DNA of 64,000 bases from Aplysia californica (taxonomy: Eukaryota; Mollusca; Gastropoda; Aplysiida; Aplysiidae), in the NCBI RefSeq assembly GCF_000002075.1, contig NW_004797818.1, forward strand, positions 268,198-332,197, read 5' to 3'. The notes beneath the pieces are model-generated. The model was not told the origin of the DNA and searched no databases. It saw nothing but the letters and a program-made list of their open reading frames with translations. Below, piece by piece: positions 1 through 11,579 of the stretch. The position numbers and the translations under genes were made by a program. Numbering within the stretch: position 1 is the first letter of the stretch; each line of letters starts with the position of its first letter.

Positions 1-719
1 GACCTGGAGGCAGGATGACTCTGTTTCAGGAGTCATTACCTGGTTCACCATTTAGTCGCCTCGTACGACACGCTAGCACCACGTCAGTCCTATTATGGTA
101 GCTAATGACAGTAAGCAAAGGTGGGTCATTGTACGTCAACCTCTGAGCCAGAAATGACACCTTCAGGCATTCAGGTAGGTAACTTTGAGAAGAAGCAGAA
201 AAAGCAGACCATACCACAACATCTTCTCTGCCATCTTGTCTTCTCTAATATAGTGCCTTATTACCAGAGCACCTTCATACGACCTGCATCAAAAGTAAAA
301 TGTTAAATGCTTACATGCTTGATTCACAAAAAGCAAAATCAACATGCTGACATGTTTCTCATCAAGGAACCAATCAAAACCAAAAACTGCTTCGCGCTGC
401 ATTTTCAGCCTGCATGATGCTTTCCAGCTTCCATTTTTCTTCATTTATGTAATTTTTTTTCAGACGATATGATAACTTTATCATATATTATTTCACGAAT
501 TGGAGAGGGTTGTTGACCCATTTTATAGCATACCAATCTAAATGAAATCATCTTTTGCAGTTTGCAACTCATTTTTGCTGTTAGGCTGACAGCAAATGAT
601 GTCTTTTGATGATGATGACACAAGTGATCAGAGTCTGTACATTCTCAAAGGCACATATTTATCCTGCTGCCTCTCCAACCACCATGATTTAAAATGATTC
701 ACATGGACCATGTTTTTAC
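1..719. other. PTS intron 4, no recognised content
   Basis: This is sequence downstream of PTS exon 4. I looked for the remaining PTS exons on the minus strand and did not see them. No clear repeat was recognised. Confidence 0.5.
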
Positions 720-2702
720 CTCAATATACTTTTTCAGCTCCGTGATATTGATGACCATTCCAGTTGCGGGGTCTATCTGTAGAATGGAATAGAAAAATAA
801 AGCACTTATTATATATGTGTCAACTTTGCTACACAACATAAGGGACATAAGAGCCATCAACAAAGTAAGAAGAGATGTTTTTCTCAGTAGCAATACTTTA
901 AAAAATCCACCATAAACAATTTTCGTGTACTCTCTCTGAGAATCTCTCAAGGTTTTTCAGCAATAAATGATAATCTGTTCTTGCTGTTACACCTATTTCA
1001 TGTAAATAGATGTTGGATCTAAATTCATGCTTCATGCAGTGCAGTACAAGTCTAATTAAGATGCTTGCACGAATATGCCACAATACATGAAGGATTATCT
1101 TATTTTATACTTAATAGTGAGGAAGAAAGACCAAGATCTTGCCATGCTGTGTACAACAGACCTCTAGAACACCACACCCTCCTCAACTTTCAGCATCTTT
1201 GGGAGAAGAAAACTATTATTAACATGGTGGTGAGGCTACTGTACCTGTAACCTTTTACAATAACTGTGTGTGTAAGTGTGACGATGCTGAAGCCAAGAAA
1301 AAAGCTCACAAGCTGTGCACATCTACAAGTGGAAGTGAACTTTTAGATGCTCAAAATGGGGCAAACTCTTCTCAGCCAGAAGTGGCCTCATTGGTCATAT
1401 CAGAAGCCACTAGCCATGTTAAGTCTTATTTCTTTTATATCGATTACAAAACGCCATCCTCTGCAAATGCATTGGTCACCATCAGAAAATGATGGGAAAA
1501 CGGTCATTGTTATTTTTAAGAGCAGCATGCCATTCAACAATGTAATGTAAGTCTAAGGTTATTGTAGATGTGGACTCTACAATTGCAATATTCATCTTTG
1601 ATGTGACCACGCCATGCGGTGGGGTACCTTGAAAACTTCCTACACAACCAAAGTGCAGGGACTTCCCACTGGAGATTTGAACAAGGGTTATCAACATCAT
1701 AGTTCAGGATGAGACGAGCTGAGCTAAATGCACCCAGTAAGCCTTTATTAGAATCGTTTGAAAAACATTTTTAAAAAGGGGGCATTGTGAGATTTTTACA
1801 AAATCCATTGATTTGCAAGAAATGTTGGTCTGGTGATCAGCCATATTCGGAATATTCGCCAAAAAATGTTCATTTTTTGGGACCACAAATATAACAAATG
1901 ACGCGATAAAGGAACGAAAATATTACAATTACTCACCGGTCCCTTTAGTGTAACTTCAACTGTAAAAGAGTCAAAGTTAGATGATTGAGATTACAAGGAG
2001 ATAGTTATGCTTGGGTTCAGATTATGCATAGTAGTATAGAGAAAGAATACACTGTATGGAGGAATAAATAGTGATAATCACAAAAGCAATAAACACGTGC
2101 AATTTTCCAGACAACATTCTACCAGTGATTAGCTCGAATCTATAGGGTACAAAAAGGAGACGAAGCAAATGAAATGCAATTAAAGAGATGTTACAAGCAA
2201 GGCAACTTCGTGTTTTTTTGTATTGGAACATGTTGTTTTACCATGCTCGCAACTGCATATAACGTCATAAGAGCGCATGGGACGCATTAAACATTTTCAA
2301 CTTGGTAGGATTTAATTTTGAATTTTGCCCGGGTGAAGGCCGAAGCCCACTTTTATCGATTTTAGGACCACCAAGTGATCTTTAAATTGCGCAACTAGCA
2401 CACAGGACCTCCGAGATTTTTTCGCCCTTATCTGAGAAAGCTAGGTGTTCCATCTTACCTACCCTAAGATCAGGGATGGGGCTGAAAGACCAAAAGAAGC
2501 AGCCATAAGTAGTGGTAAAAAAAGTCAGGAGCCCAGAGAGGGGGCTGAAGGGAGTGGAGATGAAAGTAGACAACAGAACATGATTGGAGAGTGAGAAAGA
2601 ACAGAAGACAGTTATGAACCCAGGATCTATGACAGAGAAGCGAACACCGTACCTCTAGACCCACGACAGCCCCCAAACTAAGTGTGCATGTAATAATACA
2701 GG

Positions 2703-2789
<87 letters not shown>

Positions 2790-2967
2790 GGAGGGAGGGA
2801 TGGAGGGAGGGAGAGGGAGAGAGAGAGGGGGAAGGAAGGAGGGAGAGAGGGAGAGAGAGAGAGAGGGGGGGGGGGAGGGAGGGAGGATGGAGGGAGGATG
2901 GAGGGAGGGAGAGGGAGAGAGAGACGGGGGGAGGGAGGGAGGGAGGGAGACAGAGAGAGAGAGAGAA

Positions 2968-3040
<73 letters not shown>

Positions 3041-6000
3041 GGGGGGATAACAGTTGTAGCATGCAGTTCCTAACGATTATTGATATACAAAAAAAAATCT
3101 CAAATATTTAAACTGTATGAGGCTGCCTTGTAATGTGCTTTGAAAGCGATACACCCCCGCACATTATTCAATCCAAACAACTAAGCAACATTTTTTACCA
3201 AAATGCAAAGTAAATTTTACTTAGACACTTGGTGTCATCCATTAGAATGAAAAATGTAGAGGGCATAATATAACATTCTTATCCAAAAAATATGGCAACA
3301 CATCTGTTGAGTGTATTTTATTTTCATGTAGTGTGAAAAGTCAGCAACCCATGCAGTGTTAAAATTTGACGAAAGGCCTACATGATGAGTGTTATTCGAA
3401 TTGAAATGTCAGAAGGAAAATTGTAAAAATGCAATGGGCAATGCAGGACTAATCTGGCGTAGTAATAAATAATTTTAGAGCAGCCATGATTTCTAATACG
3501 GGGTGCCCACTACGGTTGGGATCGGCTGATCGCCCGACTCAGCCGCCTCAAAGACAAACGAGTTCGTTTTCAGTCTCAGGCGACCGAGTCGGGTAATCGG
3601 CCCGATCCAGCCGTAGTGGGCACCCCGTATAAGACCAGATGAGCGTTGGGACAACGCTAGATTGCATCACTTGAGTGAGTATTGAATCTTTTTTTCCCCA
3701 AGACTGTACAGCTGTATCATCAGCCTGACAGCAACACCCTTGGGAAGCAAGACTCTGCTGCTGTTAGGCGGACGTTGCTGTCACTGTTAACTGAATTATT
3801 CTCAAAGCGGGGGGTAAACTGCCTGAAAGAAATGTTACCCTCCCCTCTCTCGTCTTTCTTTCTACTCTCTCTCTCTCCCCCCCCTCTCTCTCCCTCTCCT
3901 CTCTTTCTCTCCCATATGTGTGCACACACACACACACACACACACACAAACAAGCATGAGTCATAATCGCAGTATGTGATAATGCAGTGATGTTGGAGGG
4001 TGAGAGCATTGGCAGTATCAGTGCTGAGGTTTGACCGGAGTCAAAGGTCTCAGTGAAGTGAGCCAAAGCTTGATAACAGGGACGTATAACCCTCTGTATA
4101 ACCCATAAATAATCATAGTGGCTGAGATTCCACCTTCCCCTCCCCTCCACCCAGCTGGGAGACTCTTGAAGGAAGGTGACTCTTGGCGACAGGGTGTGAA
4201 AAGGGCTCAGCTGTACTTGGCAAAGAGTACTTTTGGCCCAAGCAGGAGATGACAAGAGTGGAAAGATGCACACACACTGAAATTATAGGCCAGTCTCAGC
4301 GTTTACAATGTTTCCAAATTGTCAAAAAAAATGTTGTCAGACGAGTAATTTATAACAACGACTGTCACTGTTAGAGAAAAAGGTTGCTTTTTAAAAGGGG
4401 TTATTTGTAAAACATACTACTGCCAGGTGGATGTGGCTTTTATTTGGGATGCTGTTAAGTGGACACCACTTCACTTTGAGAATAATTAATGAAATGAAAG
4501 CTGTTGCAAACCAGTAAAACTGCACGGCAATTTTCTAGATATAAATCAAACACATTTACAATTTCACATCATACATAAAATCAATAATGAAAACCATGAA
4601 TAGAAACTCAAGCGAGACTGGATTTAGTGAGCGCAACTTAAGACCAAATAGGACAGGCAGATTTGCCTTTTGTCAGAGAGATAATCTTGTAATACTTTCA
4701 TAATCTATTTGGGTTCCACTCTACATGCAATGACATACACATAGACTGTTCATCAATTATCTACCAGACTGGAAAGAATATATATATATATATATATATA
4801 TTCATTTTTCTTTACATTTGAACATCTGTCACATGTAATGCATTGGTGGAATGAATTCATTTACATGTAGTGTAACCAGCTGCTGTGAAATTTATCAAGA
4901 ATTGATCAAACGTTCACTGAAAACACCAAACAAAGAATGCATACAAATAAGAAATTATATTTACAGAGTGTTTTAGTTTGTCTTGCATTATATTCCACTG
5001 CATTGTCTACTGCACAACTGTGTTGCGTGACACTGTCTATTGTACAACTGTATTGTGTAGAATTGTCTACTGTACAACTGTGTTGTGTGGCATAGTTTAC
5101 TGTACATGTACAACTGTGTTGTATTGCATTGTCTACTGTACAACTGTGTTGTATTGGATTGTCTACTGTACAACCGTGTTGTATTGGATTGTCTACTGTA
5201 CAACTGTATTGTGTGGCATTGTCTACTGTACAACTGTGTTGTATTGGATTGTCTACTGTACAACTGTATTGTGTGGCATTGTCTACTGTACAACTGTGCT
5301 GTATTGCATTGTCTACTGTACAACTGTATTGTGTGGCATTGTCTACCGTACAGAGAGCCCGATATGTCTAAATCTGTTATAACAAATGAGTAAAGTCAAA
5401 AAGTTGTGAAAAGTACTCAAAAGGTAACCACCTCTCCCCCCCCCCCCCCCCCCCCCGAAATTAATCTGGGCAAATAAAGAAAAAAAAACCTAGACGTTGT
5501 TTGGTAATTTGTAAACAATTGTATGTGGGAACACTCTACAAGAGTAAAGTTGAATTTAAGGAGTTCGGCCGATCTCACATAAGAATAGATTGCCTATATA
5601 AGCTTATAAACATGTTAATTGAGAACTACAATACAACAACGAAGTGGTATTACGTACAAAACTTCCTGTTTCCCAAAAGAGAAAAATAATGAGACTATTT
5701 TAGCATCAAGCTCCACAGAACCATTTTATACTAAAAGCATCACTAAAACTAAAAAAGAAAAAAAATCAGGCTAATAGTCTATGCCAGCGAAAGAAATAAA
5801 AAGCATTATCATTAGTGGAATCTACAAATCTACATAATTTAAAAAGGCAAATAAGAAAACTTTATTGTTCGAAATACTGTACCTTTGTAATTATGACCAT
5901 GCCCATTAGGACTGTTACATTTGCCAAACAGGGCCTTGTTCTCTTCATCTGACAGGTATGGGCTGAAAATGGACATAATAAAAGCTCTGAATAAATTTTA

Positions 6001-9000
6001 TAAATTATCTTTCCACTTCATCGATGTAAAAATTTGTAAAGGAGATTAAGTTTACATAGTTTACATAATGAGCTAGTTGTAACAACTTCACTGCACTGAT
6101 GGGGTGTCAATGGTCTTATGGTAAGGCTCTTGGACTCCCCACCCTAAGGCCATGCATCTGAATCCCATCAAGGGCCTGATGGTGTGTCCTTGGGAAAGCC
6201 ACTTTACACAAATTTCCCTAACTTCACCCAAGTGGGAATGGGGTGTACCCAGTCAGCGAAAGATCTTGTCAATTTGTCAGTGTTTTAGCACATCTAATCT
6301 GTAGCTTGCACTGCAAGCTTCCATGTTTTTGAGTCATGTTCTATGGTCTGCTGGGGAAATAATAGCTGTAAAATACATATATATATATAGTATGATATAG
6401 AGCATGCTGTAGAGCATAGACATGCTTTATTTGAAATCAACAAATAATTATGATGATGTTGAGGCAGTCACTATGAGTCACTTCATTTTGATCACTATAC
6501 AAAACATACTGGATTATCCCACTGGATACATGTATATTCATTGTTATTCAAACTCTTAGTCACCTACAAAGGTCACATTAAAATTTTTTAAAATAACATT
6601 CTGTAAATTTAATAAAAACTTGGAGAAAGTAAAGAAAACCCAAAGACTTATTGTATATATGTAATATGTAGGACCTAATTTGTGTCGAGGAGTCAATTCC
6701 GTGACAGGGAGCCAATTTTCACTTTATATATATATACAAGAAGAGGCTGAATGACATTCACTGTGTGGCACCATTGCTAGTTTCATGCCACTTTGAGGAA
6801 AATACTTCCTTGCCAATTTCATGTCTGGTGTTATTAGGCAGTACCAAACAACAATTAAATAACATACAATGAAAAGGAGGACTTTGTTTGAGTAGGTGTT
6901 CTACGGCACTATCAGAACAGACTTGGTCATGTAAGCGCCAAAAAGAGATACACTAAGACATAAGGAAAATAAATGTTATATAGGCAAGGAGGAGCAAACC
7001 ATACTAGAGCACCCTCCAGCCACCCACAGAAGAACAAGAAGACTTTAATGGAATTGTGGTCCAATAAACTCAGAAAAGTGTTGTAGAACTTCCATGATCC
7101 TGCAAGAATGGTGCAAAAAGAGAAACAAGATCCTGAACGTGACTTCAACCACAAAGCACACCGATGAGATGCATCTATAATTATCATGCAAAGATTTATT
7201 GCATAAATAAGTATTTAGCAACAACCACCTCTCAAACAGATTGCAACTTCTTTTTCCACATTAGTTGTATATTACATATTACGCTTTTGAAGTTGGAGAA
7301 ACGGCGGATTATCGTCCTAACCCCTTATCTCTCTCTCTCTTTCGTCCCCTCAACCCCCCCCCCTTTTTATTTTCTTTCTCTCAGTGGGAACAGCAGCTAT
7401 TCTGCACGGCCAATGGAGGAAGGGCACACTTTAGATTTTGTGTATATCAGCAGATCCTGTTAGATGAGGAGCTTTCAGGTTTCAACATGACATTGATTAC
7501 ACAGTTGTGTCAGATAACATAACCGTTGCGCAAAAACTGCCCACCATAATGGTTGAAAAGTCCAGAACAGACTACCGTGTGAGAATCACATCTGGGGCTG
7601 ATTTTCTTTGTTAAAATTAAAGTTTCTCTATTGTCTTCTATCCTCAAACATTTAAGCATGTACTTCACTTCAAATTCTCTGTCATATATCTTATTGACAT
7701 TTTGGTTTTGTTGAATTGGAGTGAATCTCTTTCTGCAAATTTTAATTTCTTCTTTCCAATTCAAAACATTCCACTTTACAAATTATAACTTATGTCTAGT
7801 TTGTTAATGTGTTTTAATTAAATAGAGCAGAGGGTGTGATAGAGTAAATTTTGTTGCAAATATGAAAACGAAGCATCACTTCGCTTTGTCGAGAGGAAAG
7901 GGGTAAAAGATTTGGTGCGAAACTGAATGGTGCAAGCAATTTTGCAACGCAATTGGCTAGTTGACATGCAATTGGGTCCTACCATGCATGCAATTGGCTC
8001 CTCTATAGATCTACGAAATTAGGTTCTTTAAAATTATTTACATTATTTTCTTATAATTTGTTAAACCAACATACAGCTCCAGTTCCCTAAAAAGGCAGAC
8101 AGACAAAGGGAAGTGACGGGGTTGAGTATGAAGCAGTACCTGGGAGACAGAGATTCAAAAGTTCACTCTTTTAGACATTGCAACAGCGAGGTAAAGTAAA
8201 ATACATTTTCTCATAGACTACAAATATTATACTGTTCAATGTCTGGGTATTTTATTATTTCTTAAACTGGAATCTATTAAAAAAACAATGAACTAGTCGT
8301 CAAACAGTTTCAGAATGTATAGCCTAAACTTTACGTTGACAAAGATATATATATATATATATAATTACTAGCCTAGCTGGGCCCCCTTTCGATGAAAGGA
8401 ATGATCGGTGCATTAACATCGAGTGAAAGTCATTAGTCTACAATATTTACACTCTACTGGAATGGAGCAATACATTTTGAGAGATCATGCAAAAAATTAG
8501 AAAATTCTTTTTTAATAGCTAAGACCTGTTGACGTTATTCCCAGTAGCAAGAAAAAGAATTTGACAAAGGAGTCAAGAAAAAGCGATGATGGGCATCAAA
8601 CGAAAGGATCACAGTTGAATTTAGCACCAAGTAAAAAAAGAAAACAGGAAGCAAGATCTATACGGGTCGCACACTTAAAATACTGTTCAGTATTGCGTGA
8701 CAATGCGAGATAGTATCGAACGAAAGTACCACTTGAAATACAAACCTGGCGGATTTTCTAAAATTACAGAGACAGAAGCGTCGGCCAACAAAAGCCATTG
8801 GTGAAATAAAAAAATTTAGTTTTTTTGCAGCAAAACTGTCTCAAAACTGAAAAAACAAAGGGCGTCAATTTCTGGAGAGTATTTAAAAGAATCTTTTGGC
8901 GAAAAGCGCGCACGTCGATCGATGCAGCCATTAAAAAGCTTTTTGACCCCTTTTGAATAGCAAAATTCGGCCACCACAAATAGATAATAGATCTAGATAT

Positions 9001-10102
9001 ATTTTAAAATTATTTGTTCTTAAATAAAGGGGTGCCATAAAATACTTCAGAGTTGAGATGAAAACAGGTTACAAAACAAAAAGACCCACAAACATATATA
9101 TAAGAAAATTCAAATGAATGTGACATATCATGACCCATTGTTACAGTTTACAGTAATTTCTATGACATGCCATTACAATACATACATGCCTCACAGCATG
9201 CTGCAGATGATGATAGTGACTTAGATAGTGATAATATTAACATAATCATTAGACTACCCAAGAAAGATCTCTAAGACGGTTAAGTCCAGACTGCCAGACT
9301 ACTAATAAGGAAGAGGCTAGCCGTACTTAATGACGGCTAGACTGGCAGTCTAGCCGTACTTATTCTCTTAATATGATGGCTAGACTCACCATTTACAAAA
9401 AATAGGCCTACTGAATTGTAAATTTTAAATATACATTTTTAGTGTGCAGTACCTAAAGTATTTGTATTTGAGACGAAACCAGGTGCCTTAATGACAGTGC
9501 ATGTATTTTAAACCTCCTGTTTTCTAATGTTAATAGGGCCTAAGACTTCTTGTCTTGCCGTACTTAAGTACGGGTAGACAGCCAGGCTAGCCGTACTTAA
9601 GGACGGCTAGACTGTCAGTCTAGCCGTACTTAATATTTTATGGCTGAATTGTAAATGAAATTTTTAGTTTGCAATGCCTAAATCTAAAGTATTAGTTTGC
9701 AATGCCTAAAGTTTTAGTTTGCAATGCCTAAAGTATTTGTATTTCAGACAAAACCAAAAGGTGCCTTACTGACTTGCATGTATTTGAACCTGAATAATTA
9801 CTAGATCTAGATCTGAGACCTGTGTACTTAACAGGCTTGAGTCGATAGGGCCAAACCTAGATCTAAGTACGGCTAGACTGGCAGTCTAGCCGTACTTAAG
9901 TACGGCTAGCCACTTCGTACTAATAATTGATGGCACAAAAACAAAATTACTGATACTCCCTGGGAGAGTTTACAAACATCATCTGGACAGCTGAACTGAC
10001 AAGTATAAACGTGGAAAGTCACCTGTGCAGTCTATGACAGGCGCTGAAAGACTCGATACGTTGTATGAACACGACTGGGCTTTCCTGCTGTTCCCCGTTC
10101 AT
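720..10102 (-). CDS. PTS: 6-pyruvoyl-tetrahydropterin synthase, exons 1-4 (3' part off window)
   Basis: PTS converts 7,8-dihydroneopterin triphosphate to 6-pyruvoyl-tetrahydropterin, the second step of tetrahydrobiopterin synthesis; it is a cytosolic zinc enzyme. Minus-strand exons seen: 10102-10023 (ATG to donor), 5962-5883, 1959-1937 and 776-720. All have AG/GT borders and the phases fit, giving 80 residues without a break. Seen motifs: [10 protein letters not shown] near residue 18 (first zinc histidine), FGKCN (family catalytic Cys) and NGHGHNYK (two further zinc histidines), then [19 protein letters not shown]. The spacing equals that of the human protein as I remember it, including a 23-nt third coding exon. 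The start ATG lies in a GC-richer stretch with A at -3. The last two exons (PLDHKNLD... region in human) are not found before position 1 and should lie left of the window. Introns are 0.9 to 4.1 kb and repeat-filled. The gene is head to head with SEPSECS. Confidence 0.95.
777..1936. other. PTS intron 3, nothing recognised
   Basis: The intron runs between the micro-exon and exon 4. Short open frames here have no codon pattern or motif I can support. Confidence 0.5.
1937..1959 (-). other. PTS: PTS 23-nt micro-exon (exon 3)
   Basis: It is bordered by a pyrimidine-tract acceptor (CTCTTTTACAG) and the donor GTGAGT. With the single base left from exon 2 it encodes VEVTLKGP, filling exactly the gap between HNYK and IDPATG seen in the human protein (VVVTVHGE). 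Confidence 0.93.
2226..2677 (-). mobile_element. SINE family B, tRNA-derived, minus copy
   Basis: The reverse complement starts with a tRNA-like head (GGGGGCTGTCGTGGGTCTAG, then a degenerate B box ATCCTGGGTTC). It runs through the same body as the copy at 57810-58312 and ends in tail B (GCAGTTGCGAGC-like, then GTAAAACA). It lies in PTS intron 2. Confidence 0.8.
2704..3048 (+). repeat. (TG)n followed by a (GA)n/(GGGA)n purine tract
   Basis: About 65 bases of TG are followed by about 280 bases of almost pure purine. It gives long spurious open frames of VCVC and RERE type on both strands. It is intronic in PTS. Confidence 0.95.
3497..3630. mobile_element. Hairpin MITE with TA target duplication
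   Basis: Left end CGGGGTGCCCACTACGG at 3499 and right end CCGTAGTGGGCACCCCG ending at 3627 are exact inverted copies, each flanked by TA. The inner arms continue at roughly 80% pairing to a central AAACGAGTTCGTTT, so the whole 130 bp is one long imperfect palindrome. TA duplication suggests a Tc1/mariner-type helper; this is inference. Confidence 0.85.
3845..3951 (+). repeat. (CT)n then (CA)n low-complexity tract
   Basis: A pyrimidine tract is followed by about 13 CA units. It is intronic in PTS. Confidence 0.9.
4778..4801. repeat. (TA)n microsatellite
   Basis: About 12 TA units. Confidence 0.9.
4990..5356 (+). repeat. 30-bp minisatellite, about 11-12 copies
   Basis: The repeat carries TTGTCTACTGTACAACTGTG followed by a variable TTGTATTGG or TTGTGTGGC. 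The 30-bp period is a multiple of three, so several frames stay open on both strands (for example IVYCTTVL repeats). These are not genes. It lies in PTS intron 2. Confidence 0.95.
5436..5456 (+). repeat. poly(C) tract
   Basis: A run of 21 C. Such a run is prone to sequencing length error. Confidence 0.9.
6101..6460 (+). mobile_element. SINE family A, diverged copy
   Basis: It has a degraded tRNA head (TCAATGGTCTTATGGTAAGG), the core TCCTTGGGAAAGCCACTTTA, AAAGATCTTGTCA and an interrupted 3' tail (AGAGCATGCTGTAGAGCAT). It is the most diverged of the long family A copies here. It lies in PTS intron 1. Confidence 0.85.
6893..7032 (-). mobile_element. SINE family C, diverged minus copy with tail B
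   Basis: Its reverse complement has GGTTTGCTCC-like body sequence and ends in a degraded tail B (GCGCTTACATGACC). It matches the better copies at 27399-27575 and 55603-55793. Confidence 0.65.
8371..8468 (-). repeat. Interspersed repeat, pair of 22770-22867
   Basis: About 98 bp reverse-complementary to 22770-22867 at roughly 85% identity by eye, with GCACCGATCATTCCTTTCAT as the shared core. The family is unknown. Confidence 0.75.
9276..9915 (+). repeat. About 268-bp tandem array (2+ units) with internal palindromes
   Basis: Units start near 9316 (GCTAGCCGTACTTAA), 9586 and about 9855. Each carries an inverted pair of GGCTAGACT and AGTCTAGCC; the third, at 9865-9897, has perfect 15-base arms around a GGC loop. 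Unit 2 also holds three short copies of AGTTTGCAATGCCTAAA (9667-9733). It lies in PTS intron 1 about 100 bp from exon 1. Confidence 0.8.
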
Positions 10103-10922
10103 CTTGCGTCCTTTGCTGTGCAAACAGAACAACGTCCTCACCAGACCTTTCTTGTTCCACCAATTACAGAAAAACTGGAGCAGATTCTAAGTGATTCGAG
10201 CTTTTAAATAAGTTACTACTTCTACTAGATCTACTTCTTATCTTATATATTTCTAGATCTAAAAGCAACGTTCAAATTTGATTTACAACACACGCCTGCG
10301 AAAAGAACAAAAAGACTGAGAAGAGAGAGAGAGAGAGAGACGGTCAACAGGCTGGCTCATTGTTGATCCTATTTTTTTACTCTAGAAGAACATTAGATGC
10401 GTAAACGGAAAGAAAAAAGAGATTAGCCTAGTCTCGGCATAAGTTTCTTGCTTAGATTTTTAAACCAAGACCTTGACATAAGCAAGGTCGAAGAGACGAA
10501 AACGATGATACTTGATACTTTAACCTTATTTAAATACGACGCGTTAGCTTGATAGGCTAGGCCAGAGACCGGGCAAGGCTACAACTACAAATAGAGGCTA
10601 ATAATGTTTTGGTTTCTTGTTTCCAGGCCCAGTTACTTCCCCTGGACGATTAATCAGAGACACTAAAAATAGAGTCTCTGGATTAATCTAGATTTTCAAC
10701 TGCTGAACTTGCAAGTCATGCAACTACATTTCTTAGACGGTCACAGGTCATTTTATAAACACACAACACAGACTACAGAGGATTGACACCGGTGCGCCCT
10801 GGCCCCTTACCTCTATCCTTATCATCCTATCCTGGGTTAAGACTTGATCAGACTTCGTCCAAGTCTAAGTCAAGAGGCCGAATCTGAATTAAGAAAGCTT
10901 AGATTGATTAGATAGACTGCAG
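10103..10922 (-). promoter_or_regulatory. Probable PTS 5' region / PTS-SEPSECS divergent intergenic
   Basis: This is sequence just upstream of the PTS ATG. It contains TATTTAAAAG (10201-10210 on the minus strand), a (GA)n at 10322-10341 and several AGATCTA motifs. Promoter assignment rests on position only; no initiator or 5' end can be fixed. The SEPSECS leader exon may also be here or in the following gap. Confidence 0.35.
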
Positions 10923-11579
10923 NNNNNNNNNNNNNNNNNNNNNNNNNNNNNNNNNNNNNNNNNNNNNNNNNNNNNNNNNNNNNNNNNNNNNNNNNNNNNN
11001 NNNNNNNNNNNNNNNNNNNNNNNNNNNNNNNNNNNNNNNNNNNNNNNNNNNNNNNNNNNNNNNNNNNNNNNNNNNNNNNNNNNNNNNNNNNNNNNNNNNN
11101 NNNNNNNNNNNNNNNNNNNNNNNNNNNNNNNNNNNNNNNNNNNNNNNNNNNNNNNNNNNNNNNNNNNNNNNNNNNNNNNNNNNNNNNNNNNNNNNNNNNN
11201 NNNNNNNNNNNNNNNNNNNNNNNNNNNNNNNNNNNNNNNNNNNNNNNNNNNNNNNNNNNNNNNNNNNNNNNNNNNNNNNNNNNNNNNNNNNNNNNNNNNN
11301 NNNNNNNNNNNNNNNNNNNNNNNNNNNNNNNNNNNNNNNNNNNNNNNNNNNNNNNNNNNNNNNNNNNNNNNNNNNNNNNNNNNNNNNNNNNNNNNNNNNN
11401 NNNNNNNNNNNNNNNNNNNNNNNNNNNNNNNNNNNNNNNNNNNNNNNNNNNNNNNNNNNNNNNNNNNNNNNNNNNNNNNNNNNNNNNNNNNNNNNNNNNN
11501 NNNNNNNNNNNNNNNNNNNNNNNNNNNNNNNNNNNNNNNNNNNNNNNNNNNNNNNNNNNNNNNNNNNNNNNNNNNNNNN
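10923..11579. other. Assembly gap (657 N)
   Basis: A run of N. Any 5' untranslated exon of SEPSECS or regulatory DNA here is hidden. Confidence 1.

Noticed and set aside
2655-3111. Long open frames on both strands (LSLSLS, RERERE)
   Set aside because: They come from the (TG)n/(GA)n tract.
4978-5393. Cysteine-rich repetitive open frames
   Set aside because: They are frames of the 30-bp minisatellite, open in several registers on both strands.
10025-10207. Plus-strand open frame of 60 codons with gene-like GC content
   Set aside because: The opposite strand is PTS exon 1 ([10 protein letters not shown], then a donor), which explains the composition.
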